Shown in pieces: positions 52,793 through 60,677 of a DNA stretch of 64,000 nt (position 1 is its first letter; every line of letters starts with the position of its first letter). The notes under the pieces were generated by a model, which did no database searches, had not been told where the DNA came from, and saw nothing but the letters and a program-made list of their open reading frames with translations. Position numbers and translations under genes: made by a program. Source of the DNA: Halorubrum saccharovorum DSM 1137 (lineage in GTDB: Archaea; Halobacteriota; Halobacteria; Halobacteriales; Haloferacaceae); the NCBI RefSeq assembly GCF_000337915.1, contig NZ_AOJE01000021.1, positions 4,980-68,979 of the forward strand, written 5' to 3'.

Positions 52793-52876
52793 TGCGAGGG
52801 GAGGGATTTGAACCCACGGACCTCTACAGGAGCGGAGCTTGAATCCGCCGCCGTTTCCGGGCTTGGCTACCCTCGC
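52793..52876 (-). tRNA. tRNA-Leu (anticodon CAA)
   Basis: This is an 84-nt class II tRNA. The acceptor stem GCGAGGG/CCCUCGC is perfect and the discriminator is A. The anticodon stem GCGGA/UCCGC frames the loop UUCAAGC, giving CAA (complement at 52839-52841), which reads UUG. A long variable arm, UCCUGUAGAGGUC, is typical of Leu. The T stem has one U-U mismatch (GUGGG/CCCUC). CCA is not encoded and no intron is seen. Confidence 0.88.
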
Positions 52877-52904
52877 ACGCGACCGAGGGTTCGGCGTCGC
52901 CCCC

Positions 52905-52912
52905 CTTTATTT
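52905..52912 (-). promoter_or_regulatory. TATA box of the tRNA-Leu gene
   Basis: AAATAAAG on the minus strand lies about 30 nt upstream of the first base of the mature tRNA-Leu, the expected archaeal spacing. Confidence 0.6.
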
Positions 52913-52973
52913 CGTCGGTTGGTCGCGCTCGGTCCGGGCATTGGGTTCGAGTCGAAGTCCCACGGTGGGTGAG

Positions 52974-53891
52974 CTACAGCGCGATCATCCCGACGCCGAC
53001 GACCGCGAGGAGGGCCGCGACGAGCCGGATCCGGAAGTAGCGCTCGCCGAGGATCACCCCGCCGAGCACGACGGCGACGATGGCCTGCGTGTTGATCACC
53101 GGCGAGGCGACGCTCGCGGGCAGCGCCGCGAACGCGACGGTGGTCAGGTGCTCGCCGAGCGCGATCAGGGCACCGGTCGCGAGGAACTTCGGCGCGTCGC
53201 CGCGCGTCACGCTCGGCGGATTCCGGACCGCACTCGGGAGCAACACGAGCGCGACGCCCGCGAGCAACAGCGGTACCCACAGCGTCCCGGGGATCGCGAG
53301 CTCCTGGAGCCCCACCCGCTTCCCGAGGTCGGAAAGGGCGTAACACGCCGCGCTCACCAAGGCGAACCGCGCCGGCCGCGAGTGAACCGCACTCGCGAGC
53401 GGGGCGAGCAGACTCCCGGGCTCGTAGTTGGCGACGTACACCGCGGCGGTAGCGACGACGACCCCGGCGACCTGTATCGGTGTGAGCACCTCGCCGAGCA
53501 GGAGCACCTCCAGCGGGAGCACGAACATCGGGACGACCTTGTTGATCGGGGTCACGTACGACACGTCGCCCTCGTCGATCGCCCGGAGGAAGAGCACGAA
53601 CGCGGCCGCGGTCGCCAGTGCGGTCCCGGCGACGACGGCGACGGCGGCGGGATCCACGCCGGCTGCCGCCCGGACGATCCCCCCGGACCCGCCGGTGGAC
53701 TCGGGCGCGGACCCGACCGCGGAGAGATCGGTCGTCGCGAGGGTAACCGGGAGGAACCACGCGATCGCCGAGGCGTTGAGGAGCACCGTGAGCCCGGCGG
53801 GCGGGTATCCCGAGAAGAGCCGCTTGAGCACGAGAACGTACGTCCCCCAGACGACCGCGGCGCCGATCGCGGAGAGGAGACCGGCGTCCAT
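52974..53891 (-). CDS. EamA/DMT-family transporter
   Basis: This is a 305-aa polytopic protein with about ten hydrophobic helices arranged as two EamA repeats. The first begins LLSAIGAAVVWGTYVLVLKRL and the second begins near ARFALVSAACYALSDLGKR. Each ends in a conserved LGE segment (VLLLGEVLTPIQVAGVVV; GGVILGERYFRIRLVAALL). DMT proteins export or import small metabolites; the substrate is unknown. The ATG at 53891 starts directly at the first helix, so a longer upstream frame was not used. Confidence 0.87.
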   Translation of the reverse strand: MDAGLLSAIGAAVVWGTYVLVLKRLFSGYPPAGLTVLLNASAIAWFLPVTLATTDLSAVGSAPESTGGSGGIVRAAAGVDPAAVAVVAGTALATAAAFVLFLRAIDEGDVSYVTPINKVVPMFVLPLEVLLLGEVLTPIQVAGVVVATAAVYVANYEPGSLLAPLASAVHSRPARFALVSAACYALSDLGKRVGLQELAIPGTLWVPLLLAGVALVLLPSAVRNPPSVTRGDAPKFLATGALIALGEHLTTVAFAALPASVASPVINTQAIVAVVLGGVILGERYFRIRLVAALLAVVGVGMIAL

Positions 53892-54056
53892 TGACCGACC
53901 CGACGCCCGGCGCGGGAAAGAACCGTTCGATCCGGCGGAGCAGGCCGGTCGACGCGAGGGGGGCGGCCGGGTCCGCGGGGCGCCTCCCCGCACGTCTCCC
54001 GGGAAACGGCCGTCTCCCGCGAAACGGTTAGGTCGCTGCGGGCGCGACGCGTGTCC

Positions 54057-54614
54057 ATGGACGAGCACACCCGCGATCCCGGCGTTGCCCCGCCGCTGGG
54101 AAACCCGACCGGGTGGCACGCGGCCGGCGAGGGCGACGGGGGCGAGGGCGCCGCCGCGGACGGTGACCCCGCCCCCGACACGCGGATCGCCGGGGGGCAC
54201 TGGGAGCACGCCACCCTCCGGCGGGCGACCGAGCACGGCGTCCGGCTGTTCAACGCCGGCGCGTACCACGAGTCGCACGATTGCTTCGAAGACGAGTGGT
54301 ACAACTACGGCAGCGGCACCGCCGAGAGCGCCTTCCTCCACGGGATGGTGCAGGTCGCCGCGGGCGCGTACAAGCGGGTCGACTTCGAGAGCGACGACGG
54401 GATGCGCTCGCTGTTCGAGACCGCGCTGGAGTACCTCCGCGGGCTCCCGGGCGACTTCTACGGGGTCGACCTCGACGAGGTCCGGGCGACCCTCCGGGCC
54501 GCGCTCGACGACCCGACCGCGATCGACGAGTGGGCGATCCCCATCGACGGCGCCCGCCCGGAGGCGTACCCCGCCGACTACGAGTACGCGGAGCGGCTCG
54601 ACGACGGGCACTGA
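54057..54614 (+). CDS. DUF309 protein
   Basis: This is a 185-aa protein. The first 45 residues are a Gly/Asp-rich tail. The DUF309 helical core follows, with [19 protein letters not shown] and [16 protein letters not shown] as conserved blocks. Residues H, E and D there resemble a metal site, but no activity is established for the family. The ATG at 54057 was chosen; a GTG at 54051 is a near alternative. Confidence 0.82.
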   Translation: MDEHTRDPGVAPPLGNPTGWHAAGEGDGGEGAAADGDPAPDTRIAGGHWEHATLRRATEHGVRLFNAGAYHESHDCFEDEWYNYGSGTAESAFLHGMVQVAAGAYKRVDFESDDGMRSLFETALEYLRGLPGDFYGVDLDEVRATLRAALDDPTAIDEWAIPIDGARPEAYPADYEYAERLDDGH

Positions 54615-54700
54615 GCCGACGAAGGGGGGTGAACCGACGACGGGCCTGAGCCGCGTCCCCGATCCGAACGCCACTTATCGGCGGGTCCCCTTTCGGTCGT

Positions 54701-55504
54701 ATGGACGTTCACGACCTGGGCGAGGGGGAGCCGGAGGTCGCGGTCGTCGGCGCGATCCACGGCGACGAGCCCTGCGGCGCCCGCGCGGTCCGACGCCTCC
54801 TCGACGCCGACCTCGACCTCGAGCGCCCGGTGCGGCTGATCGTCGCCAACGAGGCGGCGCTCGACGCCGGGGTCCGGTACCTCGACGCCGACCTCAACCG
54901 GGCGTTCCCCGGCGATCCGGACGCGGAAGCGCACGAGGAGCGCCTCGCAGCCGAACTGCTCGACGCGCTCGACGGCTGCTCCACGCTCGCGATCCACTCG
55001 ACGCAGTCGTACGCCGAGCCGTTCGCCGTCGTCGACTCGATGGACGAGGTCGCCCGCGCGGTCGCCCCGCACCTCCCGGTCGACGCCGTGATCCAGACCG
55101 ACGCGTTCACCGAGGGACGCCTCATCGAACACCCGCACACCCTCGAAGTGGAGGCCGGTCTGCAGGGCTCCGACGCGGCCGCCGACAACGCCTACTGGCT
55201 CGCGCGGGCCTTCCTGGCGGCCACCGGCGTCATTACCGCGCCCGGCGCGGAGAGCGTGGTCGACGCCGGGGGTCGCGAGGACGTGGAGGTGTTCCGGCTC
55301 CGCGACCGCATCCCCAAGCCGGACGCCGACGTGTACGAGGTGTTCGCGCGGAACTTCGAACGCGTCGAGGCGGGCGAGGCCTTCGCGGCCGCCGACGACG
55401 AGCAGCTCCGCGCCGACGACCCCTTCTACCCCGTGTTGCTGTCGCCGTACGGTTATCGCGACCAGTTCGGCTACGTCGCGGACCGGGTCGGCACGATCGA
55501 GTGA
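54701..55504 (+). CDS. succinylglutamate desuccinylase/aspartoacylase family protein, second member
   Basis: This is a 267-aa zinc hydrolase. The metal motif is IHGDEPCG (HxxE, residues 19-22). DADLNRAFPG forms the substrate segment, and the third ligand His is in LAIHSTQSY near 104. A glutamate in TLEVEAGLQG fits the catalytic position. It is shorter than the 359-aa relative near 14 kb and lacks its C-terminal barrel. ACTTATCG about 28 nt upstream supports the ATG. The substrate is unknown. Confidence 0.85.
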   Translation: MDVHDLGEGEPEVAVVGAIHGDEPCGARAVRRLLDADLDLERPVRLIVANEAALDAGVRYLDADLNRAFPGDPDAEAHEERLAAELLDALDGCSTLAIHSTQSYAEPFAVVDSMDEVARAVAPHLPVDAVIQTDAFTEGRLIEHPHTLEVEAGLQGSDAAADNAYWLARAFLAATGVITAPGAESVVDAGGREDVEVFRLRDRIPKPDADVYEVFARNFERVEAGEAFAAADDEQLRADDPFYPVLLSPYGYRDQFGYVADRVGTIE

Positions 55505-55520
55505 GCGCGGGCCGCACGAG

Positions 55521-55919
55521 CTACTCGACCAGTTCGATCTCGTCGTCCCCGTTCGGCACCGCGCAGATGAACGCCCCCGGCTCCTCGCTCTCGTTCCGGT
55601 ACCAGTGCTCGACGCCGGCCGGAATGAAGAGCGCGTCTCCGGGGGCGACGACGTGCTCCTCGTCGCCGATCCCCACCACGTACTCGCCGGCGAGCACGTA
55701 CTGCTCGTGTTCGACCGCGTTCGTGTGGCGCGGGACCGCGGCGCCGGGGGCGAGCTCGAACCGCCGCATCGCGAAGTTGGGGGCGCCGTCGGACTCGTCG
55801 AGGAGGACGCCCTTCCGGAGCCCCTCGGCGGCGTCGACCGCCTCGTAGCCGATCTCGGCGCCGCGCTTCACGACGGGATCCGGTCCAGCCGTCGCCGCGT
55901 CGTCGGTGATGTCGCTCAT
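55521..55919 (-). CDS. cupin-domain protein
   Basis: This is a 132-aa single cupin barrel. Motif 1 is PRHTNAVEHEQYVLAGEYVV and motif 2 is PGDALFIPAGVEHWYRN, with the usual His and Glu metal ligands. It could be an isomerase, dioxygenase or sugar-binding protein; nothing nearby decides this. TTATAA 27 nt upstream gives a leaderless start. It is divergent from the site-2 protease gene. Confidence 0.88.
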   Translation of the reverse strand: MSDITDDAATAGPDPVVKRGAEIGYEAVDAAEGLRKGVLLDESDGAPNFAMRRFELAPGAAVPRHTNAVEHEQYVLAGEYVVGIGDEEHVVAPGDALFIPAGVEHWYRNESEEPGAFICAVPNGDDEIELVE

Positions 55920-56034
55920 ACCGACCGATCGCCCGCCGCCGGCTTATAAACGGCGGCGGGCCGAGACCGCGCTCCGCCGGCGCCGCTCCGCCGGCGCCCC
56001 GACGTTTAACCGCCCACCCGTCTAACTCGCGAGT

Positions 56035-57222
56035 ATGCGTGGAATCAAGATCGGGACGGTGTTGGGGATCCCGGTCAGACTCAACTGGACGTTTCTGATC
56101 GTACTGCCGCTCTTCGCGTATCTCATCGGCTCACAGGTCGGGGTGATCGCCGGGGTGATGAACGACGCGTTCGGCGCCGGCATCGACCCCGCCGCGGTCG
56201 GCGCGGGAGTCACGCCGTGGGCGCTCGGGCTGGCGGCCGCGCTGGGGCTGTTCGGCGGCGTTCTCCTCCACGAGTTCGGGCACTCGATCGTCGCCATGCG
56301 CTACGGCTACGAGATCGAATCGATCACACTCTGGCTGCTCGGCGGACTCGCCAACTTCGCGGAGTTCCCGGAAGACTGGAAACACGAGTTCTGGATCGCG
56401 ATCGCGGGGCCGGTCGTCAGCGTCGCGGTCGGGGTGGCCTGTTACGGCGTGTTCGCGCTCGCGCCGGTCGGTTCGAACGCCGTGTTGTTCGTCTTCGGCT
56501 ACCTCGCGCTGTTGAACGTCGTGCTCGCGGTGTTCAACATGCTGCCCGCCTTCCCGATGGACGGGGGGCGCGTCCTCCGGGCGATCCTCGCGCGGAACCA
56601 GCCGCACGCCCAAGCGACCCAGCGCGCCGCCGCGATCGGGAAGGTGTTCGCCTTCCTCATGGGGCTGATCGGGGTACTCAACTTCCAGCTACTGCTGATC
56701 GTGTTGGCCTTCTTCATCTACATCGCCGCCTCCGGCGAGGCCCAGCAGACGACGCTGAAGGCCGCGTTCGAGGACGTGACCGTCGACGACGTGATGACCC
56801 GCCGCGAGGACCTCCACACCGTCACCGAGGACACCTCGGTCGCGGACCTGATGAGCCGGATGTTCGAGGAGCGCCACACCGGCTACCCCGTGCTTCACGG
56901 CGGCGATCTCGTCGGGATGGTGACCTTGGAGGACGCGCGGTCGGTCAAGGAGGTCGAGCGGGACGCCTACCGGGTCGCGGACGTGATGGAGACCGACCTG
57001 GTCGGCGTCGGGCCCGAGGCCGACGCGATGACCGCGCTCCAGACGATGCAGGAGAACGGCGTCGGCCGGCTCCCCGTCGTCGACCGGAACGAAGAACTGG
57101 TCGGGATCATCTCCCGCACGGACTTGATGACCGCGTTCAACATCATCCAGACGGGCGGAACCCCGAGCGCCATCACCGGACGCCGACAGCAGCAGGCCGG
57201 GGGCGGTCCCGGCGTGTTCTGA
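56035..57222 (+). CDS. site-2 (M50) protease with CBS domains
   Basis: This is a 395-aa membrane protease that cuts transmembrane substrates. Hydrophobic helices occupy about 1-240. Zinc ligands are HEFGH (H79, E80, H83) and D176 in FNMLPAFPMDGGR. Two CBS domains (about 255-375: VDDVMTRREDLHTV, VADVMETDLVGVG) form a regulatory ligand-binding tail. GTTTAAC about 29 nt upstream is the TATA box. Confidence 0.93.
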   Translation: MRGIKIGTVLGIPVRLNWTFLIVLPLFAYLIGSQVGVIAGVMNDAFGAGIDPAAVGAGVTPWALGLAAALGLFGGVLLHEFGHSIVAMRYGYEIESITLWLLGGLANFAEFPEDWKHEFWIAIAGPVVSVAVGVACYGVFALAPVGSNAVLFVFGYLALLNVVLAVFNMLPAFPMDGGRVLRAILARNQPHAQATQRAAAIGKVFAFLMGLIGVLNFQLLLIVLAFFIYIAASGEAQQTTLKAAFEDVTVDDVMTRREDLHTVTEDTSVADLMSRMFEERHTGYPVLHGGDLVGMVTLEDARSVKEVERDAYRVADVMETDLVGVGPEADAMTALQTMQENGVGRLPVVDRNEELVGIISRTDLMTAFNIIQTGGTPSAITGRRQQQAGGGPGVF

Positions 57223-57261
57223 AGTGGCCGCCGCCGTTTGGCAACGCCCGCAGGGGACCGA

Positions 57262-57465
57262 CTACTCCCCGTCGGCGCTCGCGAAGAACTCCACGTCGCC
57301 GGCGATGACGGCGCTCGCGATCACCGCCGCGCCGACGAGTACCGCGACGACGAGCGTCGTCAGGGTCACGCCGAGCGTGTCTCCGCCGACGGCGACGCCG
57401 ACGAACGCGCCGACGGACCCGCCCACGCCGCCCGCGATGATCGCGAGCGTCTTCGCTTCGCTCAT
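57262..57465 (-). CDS. small two-helix membrane protein
   Basis: This is a 67-aa protein with a Gly/Val-rich helix (LAIIAGGVGGSVGAFVGVAV) and a second one (TLTTLVVAVLVGAAVIAS), then a short acidic end. The ATG at 57465 is supported by GTTTATC about 27 nt upstream. Function unknown. Confidence 0.72.
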   Translation of the reverse strand: MSEAKTLAIIAGGVGGSVGAFVGVAVGGDTLGVTLTTLVVAVLVGAAVIASAVIAGDVEFFASADGE

Positions 57466-57569
57466 AGGTGTCGGTTCACCAACACGGGAGATAAACGTTC
57501 GCGTCGGGTTCTCTCGGGTGATAACGGCTCGCTCGCGGTTGGCCGTGTCCAGTCTGACCCGCGACCGTC

Positions 57570-58511
57570 TCAGCGGGGGTACTGCCGACCGAGGTCGATG
57601 TCCGCTCCGCCGCGGTCGGCGTCGTCGCTCTGCTCCGTCTCCTCCTCTTCCCCTTCGCCCGCGTCGCCGCCCGGGCTCACGCTCCCGGTTCGATAGCCGG
57701 CCATATCGAGGGTGACGTACTCGAACCCCACGTCGGTGAGGTGTTCGTGGACCGCGTCGGCGAAGGCCGGGTCGAGCGCGCGCTCCAGTTCGTCGGGGGC
57801 GATCTCGACGCGCGCGAGCCCGTCGTGGTCGCGGACGCGGAACCCCTCGAACCCCCACTCGCGGAGCACCCGCTCGGCCTTCTCGACGCGGGTCAGTCGC
57901 TCTTCCGTCACCTCCAATCCGGTCGGGATCCGCGAGGATAGACACGCCATCGACGGCTTGTCGGCGACTGAGAGGCCGTACGCGTCGGCGATCTCGCGGA
58001 CCTCGTCTTTCGTGATCTCCGCGTCGAGAAGCGGCGAGAACACGTCCAGCTCCTCGACCGCGCGCAGTCCGGGGCGGTGACCCTCGCCGGGGTCGTCGGC
58101 GTTCGTCCCGTCGCAGACGGTGCCGATATCGAGCTCTTGTGCCGTCTCGTACATCCGGCCGAGCCGCATCGTCCGACAGTGGTAACAGCGGTCGCCGTCG
58201 TTGGCGACGAAGTTCGGGTCGTCAAGTTCGGAGAAGGTGACCGTCTCGTGGGAGATTCCGATCTCGTCGGCGACGCGCCTCGCGTCGTCGAGCTCCGCGG
58301 CCGGCAGCGTCTCGCTCCGCGCCGTACACGCGACCGCGTCGTCGCCAAGCGCGTCGCGCGCGAGCGCCGCGACGACCGAGGAGTCGACCCCGCCGGAGAA
58401 GGCGACGAGCACCGCGTCGCGCTCGGCGAGCGCGTCGCGGGCGGCCGCCGCTTTCGCCGCCGTCTCCGGGGCGAGATCGCTCCCGTCGGCGGCGAGGGTG
58501 TGCTGGCTCAT
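57570..58511 (-). CDS. larE: LarE-type ATP-dependent sacrificial sulfur transferase
   Basis: This is a 313-aa PP-loop ATPase. The loop [12 protein letters not shown] lies at about 34-45. RCYHCRTMR and MACLSSRIPTG carry cysteines like those of LarE, which inserts sulfur into the nickel-pincer cofactor of lactate racemase. The acidic C-terminal 45 residues are extra. No larB or larC is nearby, so another sulfur acceptor is possible. GAAAAAG about 27 nt upstream is a likely TATA box. It is divergent from the MutS2-like gene. Confidence 0.82.
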   Translation of the reverse strand: MSQHTLAADGSDLAPETAAKAAAARDALAERDAVLVAFSGGVDSSVVAALARDALGDDAVACTARSETLPAAELDDARRVADEIGISHETVTFSELDDPNFVANDGDRCYHCRTMRLGRMYETAQELDIGTVCDGTNADDPGEGHRPGLRAVEELDVFSPLLDAEITKDEVREIADAYGLSVADKPSMACLSSRIPTGLEVTEERLTRVEKAERVLREWGFEGFRVRDHDGLARVEIAPDELERALDPAFADAVHEHLTDVGFEYVTLDMAGYRTGSVSPGGDAGEGEEEETEQSDDADRGGADIDLGRQYPR

Positions 58512-58644
58512 AGACCGGGATTCGCGGTCGGCGGGAAAAAGCGCGTCGGCCGCGGACGATCGGGGAGAGTAGCGGGTCGAGGGGTCGCGCTCGCGAATCG
58601 GGACCCCCTATCCTTTTGCGCGTTGCCGCGATATCGGCGGACAG

Positions 58645-60651
58645 ATGGAGCTGGAGGCGATCCCCGGCGTCGGCGCGAAGACGGCCGCAGCGCTGCGCGA
58701 GCTCGACGACCCGGTCGCGACCGTCGAGTCCGGTGACGTGGCCGCGATCGCCCGCGCCCCCGGCGTCAACGAGGCCCGCGCGGCCCGCATCGCCCGCGGG
58801 GCGATCCGGCGGCGACACGGCGACGACGGGCGCGTGCTGGCGACCGACCGCGCCCGCGAGGTGTACCGGGAGGCGATCGACCTGCTGCGCGAGCGCACCG
58901 TCACCGACTACGCCGCCAAGCGGCTGGAGACGTTCTACCCCAGCGCCTCGGCCTCTCGGATCGAGGAGGCGCAGTCGTTCGTCGCGAGCGCGATCGAACG
59001 CGAGCCCGACCCCGCCGTCCGCGAGGCGCTCTCCGGGGTCGAACCCCTCACCGACCCGCCGACGGTTCGGGTGCGCGACCGGTGTCTCGCGACGGCCGAC
59101 GCCGAGACGCTCGCTCGCGCCGAGTCGGCGGTCCCGGAGCTGTCGGTCGAGACCGTCGAGGAGGCCCGCGACGTCTCCGAGCTCGCGCGGTCGTACGCCA
59201 CCGTGATCGTCTTGGACGAGGAGTTCGCCGGGCTCGACGTCGAGGGCGACGTGCACGTCCGGCCGAACGCGCTCGACGAGCCCGCCGAGACCGTCCCCGA
59301 GCGCCTGCTCGCCTTCTTCGCCGCGAACCGCGAGCGGCTGGAAGCGGCCGCGACGATCCACGAGGCGGCGAACCTCTCCCCCGCGGCGGACCTCGATCGG
59401 CTCCGCGACGCGCTCGCGCGGCTCGACGACGACGGGACGGTCGTCGGCGACGCGGAACTGGACCGGCTGACGGCCGCCGTCGACGACTTAGACGCCGCGG
59501 TGTCGACCGCGGAGTCGGTCGCCGACGACCGGCTCCGAGAGGCGATCCGCGAGCGCGACGTGACCATCGAGGGGACGGACTTCCTCTCGCTCGTCGAGCA
59601 GGGCGCCCGCGTCGACTCCCTGTTAGACCGCGAGCTCGCCGACGAGTACGACGAGGCGATCGAGCGCGCCCGCGAACACCTCGCGGACGCGCTCCGCTTG
59701 GAGCCCGAGGAGGCGGAGCTCGCCGATCGGGTGTTCGGCGGCGACCCCTCCTTCCCGGTCGAGCGCGACGAGAGCGCGGTCTCGCGGCTTCGGACCGAGC
59801 TCTCGGCGGCGCGCGACCGCCGAGCCGCTCGCCTGAAGGCGGAGCTGGCGAGCGACCTCGGCGACCTCCGCGAGCCGGTCGAGGAACTCGTCCGGGACGC
59901 GCTCGAACTCGACGTGGAGCTGGCGATCGCGCGGTTCGAACGCGACTTCGACTGCGCGATGCCGGAAGTGGTCGGGCCGGACGGGGGCGACGAGGCCGGA
60001 ACCGCCGAAGCGGCGGGCTTCCGTATCGAGGGGGGGCGCTCGCCGCTCCTCGACGTCGACTTCGGGGACGCCGAGCCGATCGACTACGCGGTGTCGGGCG
60101 CAACGCTCCTCTCGGGCGTCAACTCCGGCGGGAAGACCTCCACGCTCGACCTCGTGGCGCTCGTCGTCGTCCTGGCGCAGATGGGGATGCCCGTCCCCGC
60201 CGAGTCGGCGACCGTCGAGCGCTTCGAGGAGGTCCACTACTACGCCAAGTCGCAGGGGACCCTCGACGCCGGCGCGTTCGAGGCGACGCTCCGGGACTTC
60301 GGCGACCTCGTCGAGGGCGCGGACGGTCGGCTCGTCCTCGTCGACGAGCTGGAGTCGATCACGGAGCCGGGCGCCTCCGCGAAGATCATCGCGGGCATCC
60401 TGGAGGCGCTCGACGAGCAGGACGCCACCGCCGTCTTCGTCTCTCACCTGGCTCGCGAGATCAGAGACGCCGCCGACTTCGAAGTCGCCGTCGACGGGAT
60501 CGAGGCCGCCGGCCTCGTCGACGGCGAGCTCCGTGTGAACCGCTCGCCGCGCAAGGGCCACCTCGCGCGGTCGACGCCGGAGCTCATCGTCGAGAAGCTC
60601 GCCGGCGACCGCGACACCGACTTCTACGGGGACTTACTGGAGAAGTTCTGA
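58645..60651 (+). CDS. MutS2-like ATPase with N-terminal helix-hairpin-helix
   Basis: This is a 668-aa MutS-family protein. An N-terminal HhH (LEAIPGVGAKTAAALREL) and a second (IARAPGVNEARAARIARG) suit DNA binding. The middle is a long acidic helical core. The C-terminal ABC-type ATPase has Walker A LLSGVNSGGKTSTLD near 490, Walker B RLVLVDELESITEPG and the His switch FVSHLAREI. It lacks the mismatch-binding domain of MutS1 and the Smr domain of bacterial MutS2. It likely acts on branched DNA. Confidence 0.88.
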   Translation: MELEAIPGVGAKTAAALRELDDPVATVESGDVAAIARAPGVNEARAARIARGAIRRRHGDDGRVLATDRAREVYREAIDLLRERTVTDYAAKRLETFYPSASASRIEEAQSFVASAIEREPDPAVREALSGVEPLTDPPTVRVRDRCLATADAETLARAESAVPELSVETVEEARDVSELARSYATVIVLDEEFAGLDVEGDVHVRPNALDEPAETVPERLLAFFAANRERLEAAATIHEAANLSPAADLDRLRDALARLDDDGTVVGDAELDRLTAAVDDLDAAVSTAESVADDRLREAIRERDVTIEGTDFLSLVEQGARVDSLLDRELADEYDEAIERAREHLADALRLEPEEAELADRVFGGDPSFPVERDESAVSRLRTELSAARDRRAARLKAELASDLGDLREPVEELVRDALELDVELAIARFERDFDCAMPEVVGPDGGDEAGTAEAAGFRIEGGRSPLLDVDFGDAEPIDYAVSGATLLSGVNSGGKTSTLDLVALVVVLAQMGMPVPAESATVERFEEVHYYAKSQGTLDAGAFEATLRDFGDLVEGADGRLVLVDELESITEPGASAKIIAGILEALDEQDATAVFVSHLAREIRDAADFEVAVDGIEAAGLVDGELRVNRSPRKGHLARSTPELIVEKLAGDRDTDFYGDLLEKF

Positions 60652-60677
60652 GTCCGGCGGAGCAGTCGGAACGGGAG

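Noticed and set aside
52257-52876. Insertion sequence or integrated element at the tRNA
   Set aside because: No transposase or integrase gene and no clear terminal repeats with target duplications were seen; only repeat and tail copies remain.
52374-52972. Several plus-strand open frames through the intergenic element and tRNA
   Set aside because: They cross hairpins and the tRNA-Leu gene, are rich in Arg and Ser, and match no protein pattern.
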